DNA of 34,971 nucleotides from Lentisphaerae bacterium RIFOXYA12_64_32 (GTDB taxonomy: Bacteria; Verrucomicrobiota; Lentisphaeria; Oligosphaerales; YB12-FULL-65-16), in contig MHBL01000126.1 in the NCBI GenBank assembly GCA_001803235.1, forward strand, positions 1 to 34,971. Direction: 5' to 3'. The stretch's first letter is position 1, and each line of letters starts with the position of its first letter. Positions 13,727 through 21,400 of this stretch are shown here, in pieces. The notes beneath the pieces are model-generated. The model was given only the letters and a program-made list of their open reading frames with translations, made no database searches and was not told where the DNA came from. Both the position numbers and the translations under genes were made by a program.

Positions 13727-14974
13727 TCACTCTCCCCCACTCCGCACCAACAGCGCCAGCGTTTCGAAGTGCGCCGTTTGCGGGAACATGTCGAAGAATC
13801 CCAACCGCGCGAGCCGGAATCCGTCCCGTCCCGTCAGCACGTTCAGGTCCCGAGCCAGACACGCCGCGTCGCAGGCCACGTACAGAACCCGCGACACCCC
13901 GCTCCGCACGATGGTCTCCAATACGCGCTTCGCGCACCCTGTCCGCGGGGGGTCCAACATGAGCGTAACGCCGACAGCGTTCGCCCGGGCGGTCTTCAGC
14001 GTCGACTCCAGCACCCGCTCCGCAGCGCCGTGGACCCGTTCACACTCGCCCAGCCCCCAGGCGCGATGATTCCACTCCGCCGCCCGCAGCGCTTCCCCGT
14101 CCGTCTCGATCAAGACCCGCTTCCCGGCACCAGGCCCAGCCGCCAGCGAGAACGTGCCCACCCCGGCGTAAGCGTCGACCAGCAGCACGGGGGGTGACTC
14201 GGCAATCCAGTCCCGCACCGTCGCCGCCAACCGCTCCGCAACCGGTGCGTTCACCTGCCAGAAACTGCCCAACGGCACGCGCACCTCACGGTCGCACAAC
14301 CGTTCCGACAGCCACGGCGGACGTTGCGATGCGGCCCCAAAAAAGAAGTACGTGCTCCCGTCCGCCGCCTCGCGCAACGTCAGCGGACCCGGGAGCGCGC
14401 TGCTCGCGTTCCGCCGCGCCCAACCGGAACCCTGCGCCTCCGGAATGAGCGCGTTCAAGCGTGCGCTCGCCAACGGACAAGCCCTGACCTCGAAAAAGGT
14501 CTTGTTGTCCATGGCGCAGAACCCGTACCGCAGGCCATGGCCCGGTGCCGCACCGCCCGAATCCGGCACCGGCTCCAGCTTGAGCTTGTTCCGATACCCA
14601 TACACCTGTGGACTCCGCACCACCGGATCGGGGGACGGAATGTCGCTCAGTCTGCCAATCCGCGCCAGCACGGACCGCAACTGCCGCAGCTTCGTCTCGA
14701 TCTGCAGGTCATCGGTCAGGTGCTGGTACTGACACCCACCGCAACGGCCGTAGTGTGGACACGGCGGCGGCGTTCGCCCGGGCCCGGACACGCGAACCTC
14801 CAGTCCCTCGGCCCGCGCAAACCGCCGATGTACCTCCGTCACGCGCACCGTGACCTCATCTCCAACGGCAACAAACGGAACAAAAACCGCGCATCCGTCC
14901 GGACCGCGCCCAACCCCGTCCCCGCCAAACGCCAGGTCCGTCACGGTCAATTCAAGTGTCTGTCCAGGTTCCAT
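13727..14974 (-). CDS. rlmD: RlmD/RumA-type 23S rRNA uracil-C5 methyltransferase
   Basis: This 415-residue protein opens with a TRAM RNA-binding domain (about 1-60; LTVTDLAFGGDGVGR). An iron-sulfur motif follows (C72, C78, C81 in CPHYGRCGGC) with the fourth Cys in VRACPLAS, and then the methyltransferase fold. LLVDAYAGVGTFSL binds S-adenosylmethionine, DPPRTGCAKRVLETI is the family signature, and VACDAACLARD holds the catalytic cysteine. DMFPQTAHFETLALL ends it. RlmD-type enzymes make m5U in 23S rRNA; tRNA TrmA-like specificity cannot be excluded without alignment. The CDAACLARD stretch departs from the usual CNPxTLARD. Start 14974 places TRAM at the N-terminus; the frame stays open to 15100, with another ATG at 15058. 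Confidence 0.88.
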   Translation of the reverse strand: MEPGQTLELTVTDLAFGGDGVGRGPDGCAVFVPFVAVGDEVTVRVTEVHRRFARAEGLEVRVSGPGRTPPPCPHYGRCGGCQYQHLTDDLQIETKLRQLRSVLARIGRLSDIPSPDPVVRSPQVYGYRNKLKLEPVPDSGGAAPGHGLRYGFCAMDNKTFFEVRACPLASARLNALIPEAQGSGWARRNASSALPGPLTLREAADGSTYFFFGAASQRPPWLSERLCDREVRVPLGSFWQVNAPVAERLAATVRDWIAESPPVLLVDAYAGVGTFSLAAGPGAGKRVLIETDGEALRAAEWNHRAWGLGECERVHGAAERVLESTLKTARANAVGVTLMLDPPRTGCAKRVLETIVRSGVSRVLYVACDAACLARDLNVLTGRDGFRLARLGFFDMFPQTAHFETLALLVRSGGE

Positions 14975-15094
14975 TGACTCCCGCCAGTCTCCGTTCCGCG
15001 TCGCGTTTCCTCCACCATATCCCCCTGCCCGCACAACGCCAGTCGGCGCGTCACTCATCCGTGGCCACCCCAACGATTCCCTTGCATTCGGCGC

Positions 15095-15123
15095 TTGCAA
15101 TACTTGACTGCTAGCGCTATTAT
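15095..15123 (+). promoter_or_regulatory. Promoter toward the GxxExxY gene
   Basis: TTGCAA (15095-15100), a 17-nt spacer and TATTAT (15118-15123) point toward the GxxExxY gene at 15186. The -10 box almost coincides with that of the opposing promoter at 15119-15146, so the two would compete for RNA polymerase. Confidence 0.55.
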
Positions 15124-15146
15124 ATATTAGCCATTAAATCATCAAA
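15119..15146 (-). promoter_or_regulatory. Promoter toward rlmD
   Basis: Read on the minus strand: TTTGAT, a 16-nt spacer and TATAAT. It overlaps the plus-strand promoter and would give rlmD a leader of about 135 nt if the ATG at 14974 is used. The AT-rich core is unusual for this window. Confidence 0.45.
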
Positions 15147-15147
15147 C

Positions 15148-15174
15148 ATGAAGGGCATGAAGAACATGAAGGAA
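15148..15174 (+). repeat. Left arm, nonamer inverted repeat
   Basis: Three tandem nonamers (ATGAAGGGC, ATGAAGAAC, ATGAAGGAA) end 11 nt before the GxxExxY start codon and merge into its ribosome-binding site AAGGAG. Confidence 0.9.
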
Positions 15175-15185
15175 AGGAGCAACTC

Positions 15186-15557
15186 ATGAGATCCGACGCG
15201 CTGTCCACCCGGGTTATCGGCTGTGCCATTGAGGTCCACCGTACGCTGGGACCTGGCCTGTTGGAGTCCACCTACGAACAGTGCCTTGTCCATGAGTTAC
15301 GGTCCAACGGGATTGACTGTGAATCGCAACACCCGCTCCCTGTGCACTACAAAGGCATCCGCCTCGAGTGTGGATACCGAATCGATCTGTTCGTAGCAGG
15401 CAAGATCATCGTCGAACTAAAGAGCGTGGAAGAGTTGAAGGCCCTTCACACGGCGCAACTGCTGACGTATATGCGACTGGCAAGCGTGAAGCATGGATTC
15501 CTGATCAACTTCAACGTTCCCCGCCTCAAGGATGGCCTCAAGAGTTTCCTGCTCTAG
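15186..15557 (+). CDS. GxxExxY protein (PDDEXK_3-like)
   Basis: This 123-residue protein has the namesake motif at G24-LL-E27-ST-Y30. A PD-(D/E)XK-like core follows: D67 in YRIDLFV, then E77-L-K79 in IIVELKS. These would be the metal-binding residues of a nuclease fold (Pfam PDDEXK_3). QLLTYMRL and the closing LINFNV strand are typical of the family, and length is standard. Biological role is not established for this family; nuclease activity is inferred from fold and residues only. AAGGAG lies 6 nt before the ATG. The gene is enclosed by a perfect 27-bp inverted repeat made of nonamers. It is followed after 15 nt by the open frame of the dnaE-like gene, with which it is probably co-transcribed. 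Confidence 0.88.
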   Translation: MRSDALSTRVIGCAIEVHRTLGPGLLESTYEQCLVHELRSNGIDCESQHPLPVHYKGIRLECGYRIDLFVAGKIIVELKSVEELKALHTAQLLTYMRLASVKHGFLINFNVPRLKDGLKSFLL

Positions 15558-15622
15558 CGCTGTGCTCCGACCTTGAGATACGATGGAGCCGGTGCTTTCG
15601 ACCTCCCCTGTCTTCTCTCGAC

Positions 15623-15649
15623 TTCCTTCATGTTCTTCATGCCCTTCAT
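15623..15649 (-). repeat. Right arm, nonamer inverted repeat
   Basis: This is the exact reverse complement of 15148-15174. Its last base is 7 nt before the likely ATG of the dnaE-like gene (15657). In the polymerase reading frame it would encode SFMFFMPFM, so any start upstream of 15657 would translate repeat sequence. Confidence 0.9.
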
Positions 15650-15656
15650 GGTTGCA

Positions 15657-18600
15657 ATGTTTGCCATTTGTCACACCTTCTACTCGCTGCAGGTTGGGGT
15701 GCGGTCGCCCGGGGACTGGGCTCGGGCCGCGGCGGCGCGCGGCTACACCGCCCTGGCCATTGCCGACCTGAACAACCTCCACGGCGCGGTGCATTTCTAC
15801 CGCGAGGTCGAGGCGGTTGGGCTCCACCCGATCATCGGCGCCACACTGCAGTGGGAGCCTGAGCACGCCTGCATCGTCCTTGTTGAGTCCGAGGCCGGCT
15901 ACAGGAACCTCTGCCGACTCCTGACGCGCCGCCACCTCGACGCCCGGTTCCGCCTCGACACCATCGGCGGCGAAGCCACCGACGGCCTGATCTTCCTTTC
16001 ACGCTCAGCCTGGGCCCTCGTCACCCTCGCCCGCGTGCTGCCACCCAACCGTCTCTACCGCCTGCCGCCCGCTACGCCGGCTGCACCTGCCGCGACCAAG
16101 ACGCCAGGACTCTGGGACATGGCACTCGGCACCGCCATACCCGAAGCACATGTCCCCGACGCGTGGCTCATCGACCCGGACGATTGGGAAGCCCTGGCCT
16201 ACTTGGCCGACCTCCAACATCTGGCACACGGGAGCAAGCGGTCGCCAGAGCCCCATCCCGGCATGCTCCTGCCCGCCGCCGCGGAATGGCAGCAACGTTA
16301 CCCCGAGATCCGCATTGCCGTCGAGTTGTGCGAACGCTGCCAGTTCCGGTTCCCGTTCGACACGGTCCTGCTCCCGTCCATCCAGGTGCCGCCGGGGCAG
16401 ACTGCCGCCGCCCATCTCAATCAACTCTGCCGCGCCGGCCTGACGGCGAAATACCCCGCCAGCCGCCGCGCCCAAGCGGACGCACGCCTGACCCATGAAC
16501 TAGCCGTCATCGACCACCACGGATTCGCGGACTACTTCCTCTACGTGCACGAAATCATCCGGTTCGCACAGGCTCACGACATTCCGGTCGAAGTCCGCGG
16601 TTCCGCCGCGTCGAGCATCGTTTCCTACCTGCTCGGGTTCACGCACTGCTGCCCTATCGAACACGACCTGTACTTCGAGCGCTTCATGAACCCCGGTCGC
16701 CACGACTGCCCGGACATCGACGTGGACATTGCCGACAACCGCCGCGAGCAGGTTATCCGCTACTGTTACCAGCGCTGGGGCGAGAAACACGTCGCCATGA
16801 TTGCGACCATCCTCACCTACCGCACGCGCAGTGCCGTGCGCGACGCGGGTCGCATCCTGCGCCTACCGCCCGCCGCGGTCGCCGCGTTCCTCGACACTGG
16901 CGCGCCGATCGCGAACCAAGACCACCTCGTCCGCATCGCCGGTCGCCTCGTCGGCTTGCCCCGGCACCTCGGCGTACACTGCGGCGGGTTGCTCATCACC
17001 CCCTGCCCGCTCACCGACGTTACCCCCCTCACCCGCGCCGCCAACGGCGTCGTCATTACACAGTACGAGAAAGACCAGGCTGAGGCGATCGGACTGGTGA
17101 AAATGGACCTGCTCGGCAACTCGGCGCTCTCCGTCATTCACGAAGGTGCGCGGTGGCTCGCTCGCGCCGGCAAGCCGTTCCCCGAACCGGGCCCGCACTA
17201 CGACTTCAAGGTCAACCGACTCTTTGCGCACGGCGACACGCTCGGCGTCTACCAGTGCGAGTCGCCCGGCATGCGCCAGCTCTGCCGCGCCCTCAAGCCG
17301 GTCACGCCCAAGGAGGTTGCCGCGGCCCTCTCCCTCATCCGTCCAGGCCCAGCCGCCGCCGGCATGAAAGACGCGTTCATCCGCCGCCGGCGCCGGCTCG
17401 ACCCGGTCGCGTATCTGCACCCTAAGATGGCCGCGTTTCTGCACGCCACCTACGGCGTCATGCTCTACCAGGAAGACGTCATGAAAGTGGCCGTCAACCT
17501 CGCCGGCTATTCCCTGGCCGACGCCGACGTGCTGCGCCGCGCCGTCAGCAAGCACCGCGATTCCGACCTGTTCCGTAAAGAGCAGAACCGGTTCCTGTTC
17601 ACCCGCGCACCCACCGCCGGCATCGACGCCCGAACCGCCGCGGCGATCTGGGACCAGGTCAGCCGGTTCGCGTCATACTCCTACTGCAAAGCCCACGCCT
17701 CGGTTTACGCCCGGCTCGCCTGGCTCATGGCCCGGCTCAAAGTGCACCACCCGCGCGAGTTCTACACCGCCATCCTGAACTGCCACAACTCCATGTACCC
17801 CAAACGCGTCTTCGTTTGGGACGCACTCCGGCACGGCATCCCCGTCCTGCCGCCGGACATCCACGCCTCCGAACTCGGCTGGACCTCGACCGCACGCGGT
17901 GTCCGCGCCGGCCTCGACCTGGTCAAAGGCCTACACCAGTCCCTGCTGCGCCAGATCCTCGACGAACGCCAGCGCCAGCCGTTCCGAGACCTGCACGACC
18001 TGTGCCGGCGTGTCCGCTTCCGCGCCGTCGAACTCGAACGGCTCATCCTCGTTGGCGCCTGCCGCGCCTGGGGCACGCGCGAAGCGCTCCTCGCCGCCTG
18101 CGACGCCACCGGCCGAAACCAACGCCAACCCGACCTGTTCCACCCACACGGCAAAACGACCGGCGAAGAACCACGACCAACGGCAAAATCATGGATGGCA
18201 AAATCATGTGAAATCACGGCGCCGGACGCCGGAACGGAACCAAACGAACAAAACGCGGGTGCCGCCCCGCCGTTGCGCGGGCAGCAAAGTTTGGGTTGCA
18301 TGGATCTCCCGGAACTACCCGACCTGATGGCGTCCGAACTCGCGCTCACCGATATCCCGTTCGCCCGCCACCCGGTCGATGCCTTTGCGCCCGGCATCTG
18401 CCGTGCCGCCGACCTGCCGTGCTTCATCGACCGCCAGGTCACCATGCACGGCATCCTCGACGCCTGGAAGATCACCCATACGCAAGGCAAGACCGGCACG
18501 GAACGCGAGATGAGCTTCGCCACGCTCGAAGACGCCACCGGCATCTTCGAACTCGTGCTGTTCCCCGACACTCATGCGCAGTTCGCACCCCGCATCCGTA

Positions 18601-18686
18601 CCCTCGGCCCCTACCGCGTCCACGGCACCGTCCGCTGCCAATGGGACTCGCTCACCCTCGAACTCGACGCACTCGAAGAAAGTTGA
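15657..18686 (+). CDS. DNA polymerase III alpha subunit, DnaE2/ImuC-like
   Basis: About 1009 residues, the length of DnaE2 rather than DnaE1. The N-terminal PHP domain is degenerate: CHTFYSL keeps one His of HxH, and ALAIADLNNLHG lacks the usual Asp-His. The polymerase core is intact: PDIDVDIAD supplies D355 and D357, and VKMDLLGN supplies D484, matching the three catalytic Asps of E. coli DnaE. SLIRPGPA, YQEDVMK and the YSYCKAHA/SVYARLAW stretch are family motifs. An OB fold follows at the end (VTMHGILDAW ... LVLFPDTH) after a charged low-complexity insert (about 820-880). No ribosome-binding site precedes any start: 15657 fits family N-termini, while ATGs at 15630 and 15648 and TTG 15573 are inside or before the inverted repeat. 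No imuA, imuB or lexA is nearby. Confidence 0.85.
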   Translation: MFAICHTFYSLQVGVRSPGDWARAAAARGYTALAIADLNNLHGAVHFYREVEAVGLHPIIGATLQWEPEHACIVLVESEAGYRNLCRLLTRRHLDARFRLDTIGGEATDGLIFLSRSAWALVTLARVLPPNRLYRLPPATPAAPAATKTPGLWDMALGTAIPEAHVPDAWLIDPDDWEALAYLADLQHLAHGSKRSPEPHPGMLLPAAAEWQQRYPEIRIAVELCERCQFRFPFDTVLLPSIQVPPGQTAAAHLNQLCRAGLTAKYPASRRAQADARLTHELAVIDHHGFADYFLYVHEIIRFAQAHDIPVEVRGSAASSIVSYLLGFTHCCPIEHDLYFERFMNPGRHDCPDIDVDIADNRREQVIRYCYQRWGEKHVAMIATILTYRTRSAVRDAGRILRLPPAAVAAFLDTGAPIANQDHLVRIAGRLVGLPRHLGVHCGGLLITPCPLTDVTPLTRAANGVVITQYEKDQAEAIGLVKMDLLGNSALSVIHEGARWLARAGKPFPEPGPHYDFKVNRLFAHGDTLGVYQCESPGMRQLCRALKPVTPKEVAAALSLIRPGPAAAGMKDAFIRRRRRLDPVAYLHPKMAAFLHATYGVMLYQEDVMKVAVNLAGYSLADADVLRRAVSKHRDSDLFRKEQNRFLFTRAPTAGIDARTAAAIWDQVSRFASYSYCKAHASVYARLAWLMARLKVHHPREFYTAILNCHNSMYPKRVFVWDALRHGIPVLPPDIHASELGWTSTARGVRAGLDLVKGLHQSLLRQILDERQRQPFRDLHDLCRRVRFRAVELERLILVGACRAWGTREALLAACDATGRNQRQPDLFHPHGKTTGEEPRPTAKSWMAKSCEITAPDAGTEPNEQNAGAAPPLRGQQSLGCMDLPELPDLMASELALTDIPFARHPVDAFAPGICRAADLPCFIDRQVTMHGILDAWKITHTQGKTGTEREMSFATLEDATGIFELVLFPDTHAQFAPRIRTLGPYRVHGTVRCQWDSLTLELDALEES

Positions 18687-19272
18687 ACTACGCCCACGAC
18701 AAAGGCCAATACGTTTCCCTGGCCACGGGCTGCCTTGCCGTCCCCTGGAACGCCGTCGTCTCGACGCCTGCCTTCCGGGGGCGTGGCGATCTTCCCGCGA
18801 GCCAGTCTACCCCTGAATCCCCATGCCCCCCGATCCGTCCAACACGCCAACCCGTTTCCTGCGGCGCAGCGAGCGTGCCCCCCCAATCGTAGAGCATGAC
18901 TCCAGCCCTGCTCGCCGGAACCTTGCCCCTCGCCGACACTGGCTGTAGAGTAGCACTGAGCGGCGGCTCCGCGGAGTGGTTGGTCCCGGTCCTTGGCGTC
19001 CGGGGCATCATCGTCGCCTGTCGGCGTGAACTGAGCGCTCACCGATTCCTATGTTGTTTTTCTTCGTTCGCCGCCATCGCGACAATGTTGTGTGGGAACC
19101 CGGGTGTCATGGTGTCCGGCATGTTCTCCGCAACACAACATGTCCACGGAGGATGGAAGACAGGAATGCCAGGCGAACGCAACCGACGGAGTCCCGCCGT
19201 TGGGACGCCACGGGGAGGCTCAAGGCTGTCGTTCGGCATGCCAGAAATGATTACGTACAAGCAGGGAAGACC
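18687..19272. other. 586-bp region without a recognisable gene
   Basis: Open frames on both strands here are low-complexity or basic and match nothing I know. From 19085 a 9-bp inverted repeat, ATGTTGTGT (19085-19093) and ACACAACAT (19133-19141), encloses 39 nt. It may be a regulatory structure in the leader of the carbonic anhydrase gene. The stretch 18710-18900 is Pro/Arg-rich in several frames and could be a decayed gene or dispersed repeat. Confidence 0.4.
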
Positions 19273-19935
19273 ATGAAAAGAGCAATCACGGCGTTGGTCG
19301 GACTGGGTGTATGGGTGTCTTTCGGTGCCGACACTATGGCCTCCACTGAGGGTTCGGCCACAAGCGGCAACGGGGTACAACAGAGATTGATGGATGGAAA
19401 CACGCGATACGCCGGGGCATGCCTGTCACACCCGAACCAGACAGAGCAGCGTCGAACGGAACTTGCCCAAGGGCAGCATCCCTTTGCCGCCATCGTAAGC
19501 TGCGCTGACTCCAGAGTGCCTCCGGAGATCCTCTTCGATCAAGGATTGGGAGATCTGTTCGTCATCCGTTTGGCGGGTAACATTATGGACGACGCGGCGT
19601 TGGCCAGTCTCGAATACGCCGTGGACCATTTGGGCGTCCGGTACATCATGATCCTTGGTCACGAAAGATGCGGCGCCGTGGAAGCCACGATCCAGGGTGG
19701 CGAGACTCCAGGACACATCGGGAGTCTGATCAAAGCCATCCAACCAGCCGTGGACAATGCCAAGAACCAACCCGGTGATCCGCTGGACAATGCCGTCAGA
19801 GCCAATGTCGCCATGGTTGTTCAGCAGGTGAAGTCCTCGCCACCTATCTTGGAGGAATTGGCCAAGAAAGGCGACTTGACCGTCCTCGGCGCACGCTACG
19901 ATCTGGATGACGGGAGGGTGACAATTCTGCCTTAG
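19273..19935 (+). CDS. Beta-class carbonic anhydrase, exported
   Basis: This 220-residue protein catalyses CO2 + H2O to bicarbonate. It starts with a signal peptide (MKRAITALVGLGVWVSFGAD, cleavage likely after the Ala-rich end), so it acts in the periplasm or outside. Zinc ligands are C77 (SCADSR), H130 and C133 (GHERCGAV). D79 and R81 form the Asp-Arg dyad, and LAGNIMDD and HLGVRYIMILGH are standard family blocks. AGGGAAG sits before the ATG at 19273; the longer open frame from 19051 has no homology-like content. Codon use looks less GC-biased at third positions than in neighbours, a possible sign of transfer. It stands alone in its orientation context, with no bicarbonate transporter nearby. 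Confidence 0.92.
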   Translation: MKRAITALVGLGVWVSFGADTMASTEGSATSGNGVQQRLMDGNTRYAGACLSHPNQTEQRRTELAQGQHPFAAIVSCADSRVPPEILFDQGLGDLFVIRLAGNIMDDAALASLEYAVDHLGVRYIMILGHERCGAVEATIQGGETPGHIGSLIKAIQPAVDNAKNQPGDPLDNAVRANVAMVVQQVKSSPPILEELAKKGDLTVLGARYDLDDGRVTILP

Positions 19936-20150
19936 TCATCTTTGGGACGGAAATGGATGACTCCACGTTCAACCACTCCCCCTGCCCCCCCCCGCACACA
20001 GGCCCCAAGCCGACCACAGCAGACCGACTCAGCGCACGGAATCCCGCCTGTCCCTATCCGAATCGGATCGCGGGGCTATCTTATCCGTGACGAAACAACC
20101 CATTTTGCCTCGTGGTGGTCCACACCTCGAACAGAGGACCCGTTTTCGAC
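19936..20150. other. Intergenic region
   Basis: The 215-bp gap has a run of C residues near 19985-19993 and a 13-bp palindrome, ATCCGA-A-TCGGAT (20056-20068), that may be an operator for the membrane protein gene. I see no gene and no convincing promoter. Confidence 0.35.
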
Positions 20151-21203
20151 ATGAACCCAACAACACCAACCACTTACTCCGGTATGGTGTTTGACTCGGT
20201 CGGCACCGCCTGGCACCGGACCGGAGCACTGTTGTTCCGCAGGGGCGTTGGCGCCGGAAACTGGCTGCTCATCGCGTTCGTGGCCTGGATCGCAAGCCTG
20301 GGGAAAGTCCCGGTCGTGTTCCAGTGGCCGGTCAACCTGCCCGACCCACATTCGTGGCGAGTTGAGCATCCCGCACTGCCGTTTGTCGACGCGTGGCACT
20401 GGCTGAGCACGCACGCGGTGGTAATCGCGTTTGCCGCCATCACCGCGTTCCTCTTCTTTGCAGTGGCAGGACTGGTCCTGATCTGGCTGGGGTCGCGGGG
20501 CAAGCTCATGTTCATGGCCGCCGTCGCACGCGGTCGTGCCGCGGTCGGCGCCGACTGGGCCGAGTTCGGAGCCCTCGGCAACTCGCTCTTCCTCTGGCGA
20601 CTCGGATTCGGCATCGCCCTCATGCTCTTGACCGTTGCCGGGGGCGTGTTCCTCGTCCTCATGGGCATCGCCGCCATCATGGGCGCCCTCAGCACCGGCC
20701 TGGTCCTGGCCGCAGTGCCCCTGATCCTCGGACTTGCCGGGACATGCCTCGCCGCCTTGACCGTACTGCTCATTCGTGTTTTCCTGGAGGATTTCATCAT
20801 TCCCTTGATGTACCGGTACAACCTGCGCGTGCTGTCCGCGTGGAACTACTTCGGTCGGCTGCTCGTGGCACACTTTCCGGCTTTCGTCCTCTACCTCCTG
20901 GCGCGTATTGTACTCAAAGTCTGCGCCTTCCTGCTGGTGGTCGCGCTTGTCATCATGACCTGCTGCCTGCCCGGACTGCTCCTGCTCATCCCGTATGTCG
21001 GCACGGTCCTGATCCTGCCCATTCCCGTGTTCTTCCGCTGCTGGAGCGTCTGCCTCCTCGAAGCACTGCAACCAGACTCGCAGATGCTTCAGGAACTTCA
21101 GGCGTCGGTTACCGTGACACCCGTCCCGCCAAACGCCCCCCCCGCTGCCGCGGCACCACTGCCACCGACAGACGTGCCGCCGCCGGGACCGGACCGTTCG
21201 TAG
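20151..21203 (+). CDS. Polytopic membrane protein, unknown function
   Basis: This 350-residue protein has about six or seven transmembrane helices, including NWLLIAFVAWIASLGKVPVVF, VVIAFAAITAFLFFAVAGLVLIWL, a long double segment around GIALMLLTVAGGVFLVLMGI, and LLVVALVIMTCCLPGLLLLI. A conserved-looking loop (FLEDFIIPLMYRYNLRVLSAW) lies between helices. The C-terminus is a Pro/Ala-rich cytoplasmic tail (PPNAPPAAAAPLPPTDVPPP). The family resembles uncharacterised membrane proteins of PVC and myxobacterial genomes; no catalytic motif is seen. ATG 20151 is chosen because the GTG at 20112 lacks a ribosome-binding site. The TAG stop at 21201-21203 lies within the terminal repeat of the 122-bp element at 21196, so the native C-terminus may have been longer or different. 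Confidence 0.75.
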   Translation: MNPTTPTTYSGMVFDSVGTAWHRTGALLFRRGVGAGNWLLIAFVAWIASLGKVPVVFQWPVNLPDPHSWRVEHPALPFVDAWHWLSTHAVVIAFAAITAFLFFAVAGLVLIWLGSRGKLMFMAAVARGRAAVGADWAEFGALGNSLFLWRLGFGIALMLLTVAGGVFLVLMGIAAIMGALSTGLVLAAVPLILGLAGTCLAALTVLLIRVFLEDFIIPLMYRYNLRVLSAWNYFGRLLVAHFPAFVLYLLARIVLKVCAFLLVVALVIMTCCLPGLLLLIPYVGTVLILPIPVFFRCWSVCLLEALQPDSQMLQELQASVTVTPVPPNAPPAAAAPLPPTDVPPPGPDRS

Positions 21204-21317
21204 TGTGCTCGCCGTGCGCACTACGACAGTGGCGCGCCAGAGGAGCATGCGTGGGTTGGCGCAGGCATGGTGTCTTGTCCAGCGGCTAGCCGCTGGACTT
21301 GCGACACCACTACGAAC
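21196..21317. repeat. 122-bp MITE-like element with 10-bp terminal inverted repeats
   Basis: GTTCGTAGTG (21196-21205) and CACTACGAAC (21308-21317) are exact inverted ends. Near the left end, TCGTAGTG pairs with CACTACGA (21219-21226). At the right, a perfect 22-bp palindrome with half-site GTCCAGCGGCT (21277-21298) is extended by GGTGTC (21269-21274) and GACACC (21303-21308). The left end donates the TAG stop of the membrane protein gene. The ACTACGAAC border also occurs in the 10646-10800 element. Confidence 0.8.
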
Positions 21318-21400
21318 GGGGACACGCCACTCCGCGAGCGGAGGCCTCCCGACCACCAAACCGAACTACCTGCACGGGTCAAATGGAGGACAGCTCCCCG

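Larger units (their letters stand above)
15148..15649 (+). mobile_element. Putative GxxExxY cassette bounded by 27-bp inverted repeats
   Basis: A perfect 27-bp inverted repeat (15148-15174 and 15623-15649) encloses one gene, the PD-(D/E)XK-like GxxExxY protein. Each arm is three nonamers: ATGAAGGGC, ATGAAGAAC and ATGAAGGAA. No target-site duplication is obvious outside the arms. The unit is about 502 bp. It sits between rlmD and a dnaE-type gene, and its right arm overlaps the likely 5' end of the latter. That the unit moves is inference from the gene-plus-inverted-repeat architecture. Confidence 0.5.

Noticed and set aside
15148..15174. CRISPR-like array suggested by regular ATGAAG units
   Set aside because: The units are contiguous 9-mers without spacers, and no cas genes are near.
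18688..19042. Minus-strand frames of 107 and 143 residues before the carbonic anhydrase
   Set aside because: No ribosome-binding site, domain or biased codon pattern; they look like noncoding or decayed sequence.
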